Positions 10,901 through 21,430 of a stretch of DNA of 64,000 nucleotides are shown here, piece by piece. Below the pieces are notes generated by a model. It saw only the letters and a program-made list of their open reading frames with translations. It made no database searches and was not told where the DNA came from. This DNA comes from Brachycybe producta (taxonomy: Eukaryota; Arthropoda; Diplopoda; Playtdesmida; Andrognathidae), in contig JAUPFP010000010.1 in NCBI GenBank assembly GCA_036925085.1, forward strand, positions 362,501 through 426,500. The letters are read 5' to 3'. Position 1 is the first letter of the stretch, and each line of letters opens with the position of its first letter. A program made the translations under genes and the position numbers.

Positions 10901-11646
10901 GGACTGACCGAATATAAATTTTACGACCGTGAAGTTCAGGAACATGTTAATTCATTTCAACTGGACAATCTCAGAGATTTCATAGATATTTATCTGGCAA
11001 ATATTTTCAAACAATCTGAAACCGATAAACTTCGGGAAACCTGCTTTGACAGTAAGTTTCGTTTTTGGCATTTATTTTCGACAAATGCTCTAAAAATGTC
11101 TGATTAAGAAACTGGATAAGGGAACCCTGAAGAACTTTACTTTGAGAGGGTTTCTCGAAATATTACAAAATCTAACAATTTAATGTCATTTTGTACAGAG
11201 CTTCACTTAACATTGGGTCTATGGGCTCAAATGAAAAGCGATGCTAGCGCTCTCTGCAGAGATTTTTTGAAGTCATTTTGTGATGTAGCCTCTTAATGGT
11301 GTTTAAATATAATTTTACACAGTGCTTCACTTGAAGGGAACATTATTCACCCTTTTCAATGCTGGACAAGACACAACCTCTACCACACTAGAGTGGGCAA
11401 TGCTTTATTTTGTAACATGGCCTGAAATTCAGCAAAAGATTCAGACAGAACTAGACATTGTGATTGGACGACACCGTAAGCCAACTGTTCAAGATCGTCC
11501 CTTGTAAGTATCTGAATTTGAATAATTACTCTGCAAGCAGCCCAGAGTGTCTGTGGAAGAGGAACCATTTAGTCCAAAGCAGCATAGAAATGTATTGTCA
11601 AAATAAACATTTATTCCCTGTGATACCATTCCCCCCCCCCCCCGCC

Positions 11647-11707
<61 letters not shown>

Positions 11708-14542
11708 GTTTTGTCTGCCTGTCTGTGTAGAACGCTGTACAAACAAGGACAAAAACGTTTAAGCACGTTTATTTTAATTTCAATGAACTGGTTTTTTCTC
11801 ATGGCCAACTTTATGTCGCGCTCTCCCGATCCAAGAACCCAAACAATATTAAGGTGCTTATAGTTAAATAATTTTAGAAGCCAAATTAAACTAGAATTTT
11901 GCTCTCATCATTAATGACGGGTTACCCCACTAGTTTGAATATAATAAGTTCAATTGCAGCATCATTATCCATACATTGTTTAATAGTACTTCCTAAGAAT
12001 TCCCCAAATCGTAACATTCCCCATGCACACAGCATCCTCCGGAAGCAAATTCCATTGTCGAATGACCCTAGGTACAAATGACCAGAAACACTAGTCTGTT
12101 CACACAAAACTCTAGAGATGCCAACGGTTTGAAACCAGTAGAACTGGTACACCAATTACAGGAACTGATAAAACCAGTTCGTCAGTATAGGTCGAACTGA
12201 TAACACTGGTCCCGAACCGAGTAGATTCGGTTCGGTTCAACCATTCACCACCTCTAACTAATGCGCTGAACAATCTGCTAATGCATATTGGGAACCGGTT
12301 CATCAATATCCATGAACTGATCAGAACCGGTTTCCAAAAATTGCAAACTGCGAAAAAATTAAACCAGTTCTGAACCGAGTAGAAACGGTTTGGTTCTACC
12401 TGTTGCCACTTCTACAAAAATTTCTCCTAATTTCTTAGAGTACCCATATATACAGCTTTATACAGTAGTACAGTGGCGTAGCCAAGAGTGGGTCCATGGG
12501 TCCGGATCCCCCCTCCCGAGATTCTATATACATGCCAAAAAGAGCTGTTTATATTTGATAGTTTTTTCTCGTTTTTTTTCTTTCTCTCTCTTTCTTTCCC
12601 TTAACCTGCACCTTCAGAACTCATTTTGTCCCACTACAATAATAAATGCTAAACTAAGCAACTTTTCAGCTAGTCACCAACTACAGCCCGCAGCACCACG
12701 CCACCCCAAACCACCAATTGGAACATTCCATCCGAGACCCAGCCCATATACTGTATATGCACCACCACAACTCCGCCACATCTTGAAGACAACTTAAACG
12801 CTCACACTACATGATACAATTGAACACGTGTAGTTTACAACAAAGTAAGCTGGCAAATGAAGTCACCTGAGTGATCTCTGAATGTCACCTGATGGCGTTA
12901 TTCCCCTGGTTCCTTCCATCACCGCAGAGAAAGAAAAAGTTCTCGGTTTTCCTATTTACTTCTGTCATGGAACTTATGGAAGTTCTACAAGCCAGTTTTG
13001 CACATCGCAGCATGCCACCTTATAGCGAATGTTGCACAAATTGATTTCATATGATGCCTACACTAACCTTAACCCCCAACACAAACTGAAAGGTTTAAGG
13101 GCTAAATATGATGCATACAATGTTAAGTTCTTTAGGTGGTGTGGTGTGGCCCGGCATGCTGTAGTGGGTGATTAGCTTTTTCTGAAGAAATAATTTTTGA
13201 CCCCCCCCCATGAAAAATCCTGGCTATGCCACTGTAGTAGTAAGTAGCTTTAAGAAAACTTAAAGGGGTAAAATACCTAGCTAATTAAAAGGAGGAATTG
13301 ATGCTTCGCTAGCCTAGCCTGAGTTACCGTTTTCTGAAACACACATGAAACTTTTTATGTCTTTCTAGATTGCCTTATACAGAGGCGACTATCATGGAAA
13401 TCCAGCGCTTCTCGACAATGATATCAATAATTACGCACAGAGCATTGAAAGACACTCAAATTATGGGTTATACAATTCCAAAAGGAACGACCGTGATACG
13501 TAGCATATTTGCTGTTCATCACGACAAATCTCTATGGGGTGACCCTGAAGTATTTCGTCCTGAACGATTTATTAACGAAGACGGAAAAGTATTCAAGCCG
13601 GAATATTTTATACCGTTCTCAAATGGTAATCAGTTACTAATTACCATTCACAAAGCTACATTTGAAGGATGCCCACGAGCACGACTATAATTTGACATAT
13701 GTATTTTGAAAGTTACTAAAATTTGATGTAAATGCGTTTATTTTGGAATTTTCCTGCAACTTGAAAAGCTGCTTAAGAGCCTTGTTGTTTTGAGCAGATG
13801 ACAATGAGGCCTATGAGTGTTACTATAGTGTTACTAAAATGTCAAGAAATAGTCTCACAATCGCTTAATGAAGATACCGTAAAACGCAAAATGCAATAGA
13901 AAGTATTGTTCATTAAGTGATCACTTTATAGAAATTTTAAAAAGGTCCTTCGATTTTAAAATAATCTTTAAAATCGTACGTTTTTTTTTTAACTCCATAA
14001 TCTCATAGACTCAAAAAAAACCTCCCACAAAAGTTTGAAGAACTCTCGTTAAAAACGATTTAGAGCAATAACAAAAAATTAGCACGTGCATTAACATATT
14101 AGCTTTACACTGATTCTTGTTTATAAGCTTAACACGTGCAATTATTTTTCTATTAATTTTTATGTGACTTCATACCTAGACGAAAACCATTCAAAACCCA
14201 TTTTTATACCAAAAACGATCGCAGCGCCTACATTCGGTTAAATTTGAATTAAACACTATCTAGGCTCTTAAGTTAAAAGGTGCTTAATGCACGCACATTT
14301 CCCATTTCACTTTGTATCAGAATAAATGTAACATGTTTTTACTTTCCTGTTTTGCAGGCCCACGACAATGCATTGCACAACAGATGGTTCGAATTCAACT
14401 GTTTTTGTTTGTAGCTACACTTTTGCAAAACTTTAATTTTAGTTACGGAACTGGCAAAAAACCTCCTAATTTGGAATCTAAATACTACGTGGTTAAAAAA
14501 ACAGAAAAATATTCCATTATAGTAAAACGACGCCTGAATTAA
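7658..14542 (+). CDS. Cytochrome P450, CYP2-type, complete six-exon gene (489 aa)
   Basis: The gene encodes a heme-thiolate monooxygenase of the CYP2 clan, expected to be anchored in the ER membrane with its catalytic domain in the cytosol and fed electrons by P450 reductase. The substrate cannot be read from the sequence. I joined exons 7658-7976, 8808-9026, 10743-11051, 11323-11503, 13369-13625 and 14358-14542. All introns are GT-AG with phases 1,1,1,2,1, giving 1470 nt and 489 codons plus TAA, a normal length for the family. Visible landmarks are a hydrophobic anchor (about residues 5-20), FPPGP hinge (28-32), C-helix segment YKEKRRF (116-122), FNAGQDTT I-helix (294-301), EIQR (353-356), FRPERF (405-410) and heme loop FSNGPRQC with Cys433. 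Two oddities: the usual C-helix Trp is Tyr116, and the Gly two residues after the heme Cys is Ala435. Neither makes it look dead, and no stop or frameshift occurs. The CYP subfamily is not assigned. Confidence 0.93.
7993..8115 (+). mobile_element. MITE copy related to 27343-27506
   Basis: The GCGGGACATGGGAACGG and AGGACATCCAACGTATGG segments match the reverse complement of 27343-27506 in order. The right end carries an inverted GCGGGAC. It is non-coding and diverged from the other copy. Confidence 0.6.
8252..8802 (+). mobile_element. Element A, copy 2 (with truncated MITE B inside)
   Basis: It matches copies 1 (4743-5315) and 3 (32680-33255) along its length: CTAGTGGGGT start, pyrimidine-rich middle, GTGCAACATATAGTTGACC, then a CA-rich stretch and a terminal tataataattat. 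The nested MITE B has lost its left end, but its right end and the gataaattc flank (8411-8419) remain. It lies in P450 intron 1. Confidence 0.8.
8808..9026 (+). CDS. P450 exon 2: B'-C helix region
   Basis: Residues 107-179. The acceptor is tttag|at and the donor cag|gtaaaa, both in phase 1. The exon carries the C-helix segment YKEKRRF followed by a typical CYP2 leucine and glycine-rich stretch (HHLRNLGFGK). Tyr116 stands where most P450s have the Trp that contacts a heme propionate. The acceptor is only about 5 bp after the end of transposon copy A2, so the branch point and pyrimidine tract must lie inside transposon sequence. Confidence 0.9.
9357..9498. mobile_element. MITE B, copy in P450 intron 2 (142 bp, 9-bp TSD)
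   Basis: The ends are ACAGGCAATT and AATTGCCTGT, with long inverted arms meeting at CTCCGCCC/GGGCGGAG. It is flanked by gtcacggtg (9348-9356) and gtcatggtg (9499-9507), a 9-bp target duplication with one mismatch. It has no coding capacity. Confidence 0.85.
9680..9745 (-). repeat. SINE-tail-like block shared with 15448-15520
   Basis: The AACGTCCCC...GGGACATACAAGACAA block matches the 3' part of the SINE candidate at 15448-15705. On the - strand it reads as a GGGACGTTAA tail. The neighbouring 9750-10130 is unassigned. Confidence 0.5.
10743..11051 (+). CDS. P450 exon 3: helices D-G
   Basis: Residues 180-282. The acceptor is ctgttcag|ga and the donor gaca|gtaagt. It includes the FLPGDPFHFWK segment and NLRDFIDIYL, which matches the CYP2 pattern of a conserved Asp-Phe-Ile-Asp near the G helix. 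The phase-1 joins at both ends keep the frame. Confidence 0.9.
11052..11322 (+). other. P450 intron 3
   Basis: A short intron of 271 bp with gtaagt donor and cacag acceptor. I see no repeat family in it. Confidence 0.8.
11323..11503 (+). CDS. P450 exon 4: I-helix with oxygen-activation motif
   Basis: Residues 283-342. The acceptor is tttacacag|tg and the donor cc tt|gtaagt, in phase 2. FNAGQDTT (294-301) is the I-helix groove with the conserved acid-alcohol pair Asp299-Thr300. It is followed by a J-helix containing WPEIQQKIQTEL. The exon ends in DRPL, leading into the K-helix exon. Confidence 0.93.
11652..11704. repeat. (TA)n microsatellite at the end of element A copy 4
   Basis: An uninterrupted TA run of about 53 bp. 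It sits exactly where copies 1-3 of element A have their short TA-rich terminus, so it looks grown from the element end. A C-run (about 11631-11643) precedes it. Confidence 0.9.
11705..11934 (-). mobile_element. Element A, copy 4 (inverted, lacks MITE B)
   Basis: Read on the - strand it begins ACTAGTGGGGTAACCCGTCA and ends in the TA tract. In between it carries gggttcttggat, the ttggcc/ttgacc box and the TTTGTCCTTGTTTGTACAGC block found in copy 3. Its gcaaaattctag is uninterrupted, which is the empty site for MITE B. Confidence 0.8.
12113..12414. mobile_element. hAT-like MITE with TAGAGATGCCAAC end
   Basis: The ends TAGAGATGCCAACGG and TGTTGCCACTTCTA are inverted. The flanks are caaaactc (12105-12112) and caaaaatt (12415-12422), 6 of 8 identical, the size expected for hAT. 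The body is built of degenerate GAACCGGTTC-like repeats. It is 302 bp and non-coding. Confidence 0.7.
12471..13234. mobile_element. hAT-like non-autonomous element, CAGTGGCGTAGCCA ends
   Basis: The left CAGTGGCGTAGCCA pairs with the right TGGCTATGCCACTG. The 8-bp flanks cagtagta (12463-12470) and tagtagta (13235-13242) differ at one base. It is 764 bp with no convincing transposase. An open frame across its left part is proline-rich and not recognisable. Confidence 0.75.
13369..13625 (+). CDS. P450 exon 5: K-helix EIQR, FRPERF and start of heme loop
   Basis: Residues 343-428. The acceptor is ctttctag|a and the donor aat g|gtaatc, in phase 1. PYTEATIMEIQRF contains the ExxR charge pair (Glu353, Arg356), and FRPERF completes the ERR triad. 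The exon stops inside the heme-binding loop after FSN, at the intron position common in animal CYP2 genes. Confidence 0.93.
13626..14357 (+). other. P450 intron 5 with a TTAA-flanked element
   Basis: Most of this 732-bp intron is the 491-bp element at 13777-14267. Donor g|gtaatc and acceptor ttttgcag flank it. Confidence 0.8.
13777..14267. mobile_element. TTAA-flanked MITE (single-unit form)
   Basis: It has inverted ends GAGCC and ATCTAGGCTC, each bordered by TTAA (13773-13776 and 14268-14271). It is colinear with 197-1095 but carries one copy of the internal unit where that copy carries three. A TTAA target duplication is the signature of piggyBac-type transposition; the superfamily assignment is an inference. 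Confidence 0.65.
14358..14542 (+). CDS. P450 exon 6: heme-ligand Cys and C-terminus
   Basis: Residues 429-489 and the TAA stop. The split Gly429 completes FSNGPRQC, so Cys433 is the axial thiolate ligand. The loop continues IAQQMVR where most P450s have x-G-x-x-x-A. Ala in place of that Gly is tolerated in some families. The C-terminus ends in a basic VKRRLN. No canonical AATAAA directly follows; an AATAAG lies near 14581 and an AATAAA near 14952. Confidence 0.9.
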
Positions 14543-15440
14543 ATCAACAACCAAAAACAAAATGTGCACTAAAACCCACGGAATAAGGAGATACACAGAA
14601 GGAAATGGGGCCATTAACTTGTAACAGATTATTTTCTGCGAATGTGCACAAGTTTCCATAGACTTCTATGAAAAACCTTTTTTCTAACCAGGGCTGGGGT
14701 AATTAGAATATGCTAGGCCCGAGGCAGCAAGCGATGATCGAGGCCGGGGGAAAATGTTTAGTCAGCAGCACGGGGCTCCTGAAAGTGTGAGGGTCCAAGG
14801 CGGTTGCCTCGTGCGCCTTGCCCTAAAGCCAGGCCTGTTGCTAATCCTTTCGAAATGGCGATCTAATCCTTTACAAAAATGGGGGCTCCATGGAAGCGGC
14901 TTGAGTAGAGCTGTGCGCCGTAACATATGGATCAGTGGCGGTGGGCGAAAATAAATACGAGAGGCAGCAGCAGCGACTATGGGCGACTAAAGCTGGACGC
15001 AAGTTGAAACGCAGTTCGGTGAGGTGAGGTGACTCACCGTGAGTTTCTGTGAAAAACAAATGAATACAGCGAATGTTGGTACGCAGGGTGACGTGACTCA
15101 GTTTCTGCATGTCGTGAGGTCACAAAGGTCTGTGCTCGTGCCACAGTTTTCACGTGGTGCCTACGACCTGCGCCCGTGTGTCATGTTTGACAGTTTTTCC
15201 ACGATGGAGGACACAACGTCAAGACACGCAGTGGCGATAGAACTGCCGCCTCAACTTTCACTAGACCCTGCATGCAGTTGATTCAGATCATGTTTCACCC
15301 AGCGTGCCTGCATCACCCTGCGGGTTCGATTCATACTTATCAATGCTAGGCAGCGAGAGTTGCACATATCGATCAAATATTTCGATATATTGATATAAAT
15401 CAAAATCGACAAACCTCAATGATTATCATCGTTTTATTCG
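14543..15440. other. P450 3' flank with hAT-type repeat debris
   Basis: The segment near 14690-14840 (AGGGCTGGGG...GCCAGGCCTG) resembles eroded transposon ends. Open frames across 14750-15280 have no recognisable domain. Confidence 0.35.
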
Positions 15441-15447
15441 TATGGAT

Positions 15448-15705
15448 TGTTTGTTTATTAGATGCTTAACGTCCCCATCAACATTGTGGTTATGTCAGGG
15501 ACATACAAGACAATACAATGGCAATTTCAAACACAAGTCAAATCAACACAAAGGCAATTTTTCAAACACAAGTCATATTTCAAATCCAAGTCAATGCCAG
15601 TCAAACCAGGACAACACAAACATCCAAGCCCTCGCCAGGATTCGAACCCAACACCGCAATCGGAGATCTTCCCATTGCGCTGCCGTGGCGTCGGCTTATT
15701 CGTAT
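15448..15705 (-). mobile_element. tRNA-derived SINE candidate
   Basis: Read on the - strand, a tRNA-like head with GGCAGCGCAATGGG (A-box-like) and GGTTCGAATCC (B box) runs from about 15700 to 15630. The partial acceptor stem GCCA/TGGC can pair. A body follows, and then a tail reading GGGACGTTAAGCATC and AATAAACAAACAA. The tail recurs at 9680-9745. It is transcribed, if at all, by Pol III. Confidence 0.55.
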
Positions 15706-15895
15706 GGTTGTTGTCGTAACAAAAGTAACCAAAAAATAATTGAATTCGGTGGCCGCCAGTCACATACCGGTGGCCGTTTTTTTAAACAGAAAAAGGCCAG
15801 GCGGTGAGTGGCGGCGTTTTAAGCCTCAAACACACCGGTGGCGGCATTTTTGTTCAGTGGCGCACAGCTCTAGGCTTGAGTAACCGATTCCAAGG

Positions 15896-16101
15896 ACAGG
15901 CAGTTAGAAATAGGTCAAAACTTCAATTGGCTTTGCCCATGTTATGATGACCGGCAACTTCTAATTGGCTGGTTATGGAGTCTGACATCACTAGCTCCGC
16001 CCTTTTCAACGTCAGACTACATAACCAGCCAATTAGAAGTTGCCAGTCGTCATAACAAGGGCGGAGCCAACTGAAGTTTTGACCCATTTCTAACTGCCTG
16101 T
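15896..16101. mobile_element. MITE B, long form (206 bp) with perfect 9-bp TSD
   Basis: The ends ACAGGCAGTTAG and CTAACTGCCTGT are flanked by identical attccaagg at 15887-15895 and 16102-16110. The arms are long and nearly perfect, including CCAGCCAATTAGAAGTTGCC on the right. It is non-coding. Confidence 0.92.
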
Positions 16102-16679
16102 ATTCCAAGGTCATAGATTTCTGTCACAGCAACATCAAAGGTGCCACTCAAGTGTTTCCCTTCTATATATCTCCTTATTCTGGGACTAAAACCATCACTC
16201 TGGTGACACCAGTTAAACTGAATCGATATAATTCTATCAGGGGATGCTTGTTGGATTTCTTAATGTTTTCGGATGTTTTTTGGGTGAAATAAATAATTTT
16301 TCGTGATCCACTTCTGTTCAGTTTTGTATCATTAAAAATTGAAAATTACCGAGAAAAAACTAAACTTGTATTAGGGATTATTGTAAACCTACTCAAGTAT
16401 ATTTCAAAGGTGTAAAAACCTAATCAGTGATTACCAATTTTCATATTGAATAAAAAAAACTATCCGCCAAAATGGCCAGTCAAACACAATTTACGATGTA
16501 TCGAGTACGACATTTTTTTTAAAAAAATATTGCACAGTATTTTAAACAATCAAAATATCAATACATCTATAATTTTGCCAGCCCTAGTTTTCAAGATATG
16601 AGTTTTTAAAAAACTGGTATGTTTTTTGCTCACCTTGTATAAACCTTTTTAACAGAAAAAATCGGATAAGATTAATTAT

Positions 16680-17356
16680 TAGGGTTGGTAATTTGTGTGA
16701 TTTTAAGACCTTCATTTGTGTTGTGACTTGTGTGAAAAAAGTGGTCATTTGTGTGAAACAATTGTGATTTTTTTCTTTCACAAATTTATTTCTTAAGTAC
16801 AAATAAACAGGCTTATCACATGCATTAATGGATGATATAGTTACATTAGCACATTTAAGAAAAGCATTGAAATGCACAATGTTATACATTTCATGGTTCT
16901 CTATGGTAAACTCTGCCATTCTCCCTCAGAATGGCCTTATAGATGAAAAATGAACACTCAACATTTACAGATACAAGTGGAGCATACAATACTTTCTGTT
17001 TATGACTAAAGCCATTTTTAGAATCTGTAAATTTTATCAAATCAGGATTCTTTTCCAGAGATTTCTGCAGCTTACGAAGTGGCTCATCTTTAAGATGTGA
17101 TTCAACACTATCGAGAATAGTGAGTTGCTCCTGTACTGTAAGACCAGTGTACCTATTTTTAACTTTTTTGTGACATATTTTGTGATTTTTGTGCATTTAT
17201 TGCACTTTGTGTGATTTCTCCAAATTTTTGCCTAATTGTGTGATTTCAATTAGTGCTTATTAAGCTTAATTTGCATAGTTTTGTAAATATCTGCTAAAAG
17301 TAAACTGAATAATTGAAAAATAAAATAGTTGTGATCACAAATCTTTACCAACCCTA
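16680..17356 (-). mobile_element. hAT element remnant keeping the transposase C-terminus
   Basis: Inverted ends TAGGGTTGGTAA and TTACCAACCCTA bound a 677-bp segment. On the - strand it encodes a piece of hAT transposase (about 17196 down to 16690). The dimerisation-domain pattern is visible as APLVSVNVECSFFIYKAILR followed, in another frame, by FTIENHEMYNIVHFNAF. A frameshift lies near 16910-16920. The catalytic part and N-terminus are absent, so it is an internally deleted, non-functional copy. Confidence 0.7.
16690..17196 (-). pseudogene. hAT transposase C-terminal fragment, frameshifted
   Basis: About 160 residues of C-terminal hAT sequence in two frames. The first ends at a TGA (16891-16893) after the ILREN segment; the second carries the ENHEMYNIVHFNA helix. 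There is no start of its own and no catalytic triad. Clean TIRs on both sides argue for a transposon remnant over a domesticated gene. Confidence 0.65.
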
Positions 17357-18149
17357 ATAATAACTAATTACAATGCAATAAGATGATGATGATGACGATG
17401 AGTCTGAGGATGAATAAGAGTCAAGTAATAAATAAACTGTGGTTTTTGTACCGCATTAAATAATAAAACTTACTGCATATTTATTTATGATAAGAATATT
17501 TCTTTCTATTGTAGTAAATGATAATAACCAGAATACATCTAATAAGTATATTAGTTCAATGCAAACAGGCTTTCCGAATAGTGTGTAATTAATAAAATAT
17601 AAAATGAGCAAATTTGAAATTGCTATTTTAAAAATACATAATTCTACCTAATGTAACATGATAGCAAGTAGATATTTTTTTAAAAAAAATGTGCTACTCG
17701 TACAATGAATAATTATTTCTTTTGAGCGCTTAAAACTGACTGAGCACCATTAAGCGGAACTATAAAAGTAACAAATCCATCAAAAAACAACTATTACAAC
17801 AAAGAAAAAAGATCATTATAAATGACCCGAAGGTCTTGACAATATGAAAGAAATTGCTTCTCAATTAATTTACTTAAAAGAGCAAAATTATTCATTTAAA
17901 ACAATTTTCCTCATTATAATACATCCTCTGTATGTGTTTCTTTAATGTGTACAATTTGCACTGCACTGAAATTAAATTGCAATACAAATCATAAATACCA
18001 AGTGAGCATCCGATCGGCTAAAAAAATATTATTAAAATGATTAACTGAAATAAATTCGATCACTTTAGATTTAGATCGCAGTCGTTAAATAATAAACCCA
18101 TGAGCCCCGCAAAAGTAAACGCATTAATAGTGCTCGGATTTGTATGCAA
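17357..18149. other. No recognisable feature
   Basis: AT-rich sequence with no frame, RNA or repeat boundary that I can support. Confidence 0.45.
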
Positions 18150-18326
18150 TATTAAGCTAATGCCAGCTAATAGACTGGTTAGCAGCTACAATAGATGCCG
18201 GGTTACTATCAGTTGTCAACTAGAGTTCTAGCCTCTTACCAGTGTTTTTCATTGGAAAAATCATAACTGTTGGTTGACCTAAACTTCACAATTGGCCCCC
18301 GAGTCACAAATTGAGAAACATTTGCA
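18150..18326. repeat. Family C dispersed repeat, copy 1
   Basis: It shares GGTTACTATCAGTTGTCAAC, CATAACTGTTGGTTGA and an end CACAAATTGAGAAACATTT with copy 2 at 25857-26085. The end is the inverted complement of copy 2's left end, so the family has TIRs. Confidence 0.65.
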
Positions 18327-18637
18327 TAATGTTGCATAAACATCCGTGCCCTACTTACTAGGTGTTTTATACCTAGTTCAGAAAAACAACACAGCACAAG
18401 TTACCAGTTCGGCTCATGTGTGAATTATGAAGGTTGTGGGAACAAGTACTAGGATAGTACTTAATACATGTATTTGGTTAGGTAAATTTGGTTATCCATT
18501 TGTAGCCTGAAAATTATTCAGTGTGACTGCAAAACAAACTTAACCTGATTGTAAATCACCTTGCGGATGTGGATGATTGATGGTAAAATAAACAACTACC
18601 ATCATCTTCCATCCTAATGTAATTGCATTATCTAGAC

Positions 18638-19088
18638 CAGTGTTTCTTAAACTTGTTTAGGTCACAGAATCCTAAGCACGTGGGACTCATACTATAGTGT
18701 AAGTACTGTAACAATCATAAATATCACTAGCAAACCACAGAGCTGGGCAAAGCCTTGCCCTTCTTGAACGTCTGCTGCTAGCTTCAGAGAGTAGAGCATT
18801 GTTAGAAAGGATTCTAACGAGAAACCTCGGTATATAAGTAGATATGTCCATCCAAAGCTTATTAAAGCAGTAAGAGCTGTTAACTGATGTATATTTGTGG
18901 TCATTCTTTATAAATAAACAGAATTCTATGGAATTCTATTCCAGCGCATAGTTCTGTTTTAGGACGATTCTATTTGACAATGGTGTCTAAATCTTGTCTA
19001 AATCGCAACCACTTATGACGTAATTAGTCATTTTTTGGATGTAAAATATTTGTGGAACCTTTGTGGAACAAAATTTAATTTAATTTAA

Positions 19089-19136
<48 letters not shown>

Positions 19137-19191
19137 ATATATAATATATAATATAATATATATATAATATATAATATAACATATATATAAT

Positions 19192-19247
<56 letters not shown>

Positions 19248-19518
19248 TAAAAATAAAACCATTTAAGTATATACGAATGAACCTTTGTGGAACCCTTGTG
19301 GAACCTTTGCAGAACTCCGATGAGTAATTCGCGAAACACAGATATACATACTTGGCCAACATCATTGTGCTGTTGTGGAATTTGAATCTTTGCAATTTTA
19401 GAAAAGCTGTTATGTAGATGTTCCAGAGCCAACTTGTAGCCTCAAAACAGCGGGGTAGATGAACTAGTCATTAAATGGCTTCATGCAGCCCATTTCACAA
19501 ACTGTTTGAGAACCACAG
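18638..19518. mobile_element. Eroded hAT-like element, CAGTGTTTCTTAAAC end
   Basis: The left CAGTGTTTCTTAAACTTG and right CTGTTTGAGAACCACAG are inverted imperfectly. The 8-bp flanks agree at only four positions. Inside is a large TA microsatellite with expanded TTTGTGGAACC units on both sides. Confidence 0.45.
19093..19242. repeat. (TA)n / TATAATA microsatellite, about 150 bp
   Basis: Long TA runs at both ends enclose ATATAATATATAA-type interruptions. It could extrude as a cruciform. Confidence 0.95.
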
Positions 19519-21430
19519 ATTTGAATTAAAGTACCTTAATCAAACACGCAAACTTAAGGCTTAGCAATAACTTCACTCCAAATTTGCCTTCCGTCTAACC
19601 GTCTAAAGATATAAGGTTTTTATAAGTGTCTCAAGAGAAACTAACAAAAAAAAACTTGAATTAATTTTAAATTCTAGAATGCAATGGAGTGGAATTTGGA
19701 ATTTCTTCGGAGTCATTTTTTTTTCTAGAATGAAAAAAAAAAAAAAAATAGCAAATGAAAACACTTGCGAGACTCGTGTCATTCCGAGAATAATCGACTT
19801 ACTCGACAATGTTTAAAATTCTACGAGCATCATATATATGAAGTCAGCCACCACTCCCACCCATTTCCCAACAACCATGAACCCTTTTTTTCTTCTTCTT
19901 ATTTTCTATTCAAGTCTCAAGTCATCTTCAACTTCCAAAAGTAAAGAACTTGAAACATGCCATCACACATAAAACTTTCCTATACTTATACTAACAGTGA
20001 ATCTATGAGAAACATTTTGGACATTTGATTCCCCCAATGCCCCTTTTCAAACAGACATCTATTATCTACTTTTACCTAAAACCAAAAAAAAAAAAAAAAT
20101 GGAGAAAGAAATTCACTTCTACTAAGCATAAAAAAGTAAACTTAAAAAAGGGGGTAAAAAGCCAAATTTGAGTTGACATTCTAAGGTGTGTGTGTGTTTT
20201 TACAAAGTATTTTTTTTTCTTCGAGTCAACATCAATTTAAAAGAACACGAAAAAATAAGCCACCAAAAAAAAAAAAGAGCAAAGTTGACACAAAAACAGA
20301 ATCAACACCAACATCACCACCATAATATAAGATATTTTGTTCTTTCTATATTTGCAGCAGCAAAAAGAATAACTAACATGTTACACATGAAAATGGGTTT
20401 TAAGAAAACAGTCTAGAATGTCAAGAAACGTTACAATGTGAAGTTTTGTCGATTGTAACTTCAGAACTACTAAAATGAGCTAGCTACTTTCTAGAATACC
20501 ATTTTCCATACGAAACAAACCAAAAGAAATGTATAAAGCAAAAAAAAAAAAAATGTGTAATTGTATTGCGTTTTGTGCGTCTTTTCACATGCTTTAATTG
20601 TTAAATAAATGCTAGAAAATTGCAAGTAAATAGATAGAAAACAACCATTAGTACTTTATTCCAACAGTCTGGCTACATTCACACAATAAAAGTTGTTAAT
20701 AAAGCTGTTAGACAGTGTAACAGTGTTGGTTAAATTGTAATGTAATGTATTTCACATAAGTGACAACAAAAATCAAGAAATTACAAACATAAAAACCTAA
20801 TTATAAGCAGAAGGAAGAAGAAACTATTGCTTACTTAAAACATGTTAAATAAGATCATTAAGAAATGAAAATAGAAAAATCACAAGAAGGAAATTCTATA
20901 AATAAATAAAAAAAAATTTTACCAAACAAAAATAATAATGAATGCAGAAAATGGGATGTGATCATGTGAATAAAGGCATTAGAGAAAAGCTTAAAAAAAC
21001 AAACAATTTCATTCAAAATAAATTCTGAATATATAATTCTATATATGCAATCAACAAAAGCACATAGCTACCAAACTGCGAAACACTTGTTCTATTTGAA
21101 ATAATATCAAAATACAAAACAAAATGTTCAAGAAAAAAATTGTTTTCTTCACCAAAAATTGTAGTAAAATATTATTTTGAGTCATTTTAGGTTTCAAATT
21201 ATTTGACAACAACACTGAAGGCCCCTTGTTTTTCTTCTAAAACATAACAAGAAATGTATTGAATCTAATCGAATTTCTACAATTGCTACAAAAAATATAA
21301 AAACTAAAAAAATCTCGAACATAAAAAGTATTAAACTGAAAATAAATTTCTATAAAAGTGAACAAGAGAGCTACACCAAGTCTATGGGTCAGACCAGCAC
21401 AGACCTGGGCTGGCAATTTTATGAAAAAAT
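19519..21430. other. No recognisable feature
   Basis: AT-rich, with many A-tracts (for example 19735-19748, 20084-20097, 20541-20553). No gene or bounded repeat was seen. Confidence 0.45.

Larger units (their letters stand above)
11504..13368 (+). other. P450 intron 4, carrying three mobile elements
   Basis: It holds an inverted element A copy with a (TA)n tract (11652-11934) and two hAT-like MITEs with 8-bp flanking duplications (12113-12414 and 12471-13234). The remaining sequence is AT-rich and unassigned. Confidence 0.75.

Noticed and set aside
11190..11240. cagagcttcactt in P450 intron 3 resembling the exon 4 acceptor
   Set aside because: Similarity to the exon start (cagtgcttcactt) stops after about 13 bases and the frame is closed; a chance or minor cryptic site.
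15630..15700. A functional tRNA gene on the - strand
   Set aside because: A and B boxes are present but the cloverleaf is incomplete and a repeat body and tail follow, so it is a SINE head.
16584..17196. A domesticated hAT-derived host gene
   Set aside because: A frameshift interrupts the domain and clean TIRs surround it, so a dead transposon is simpler.
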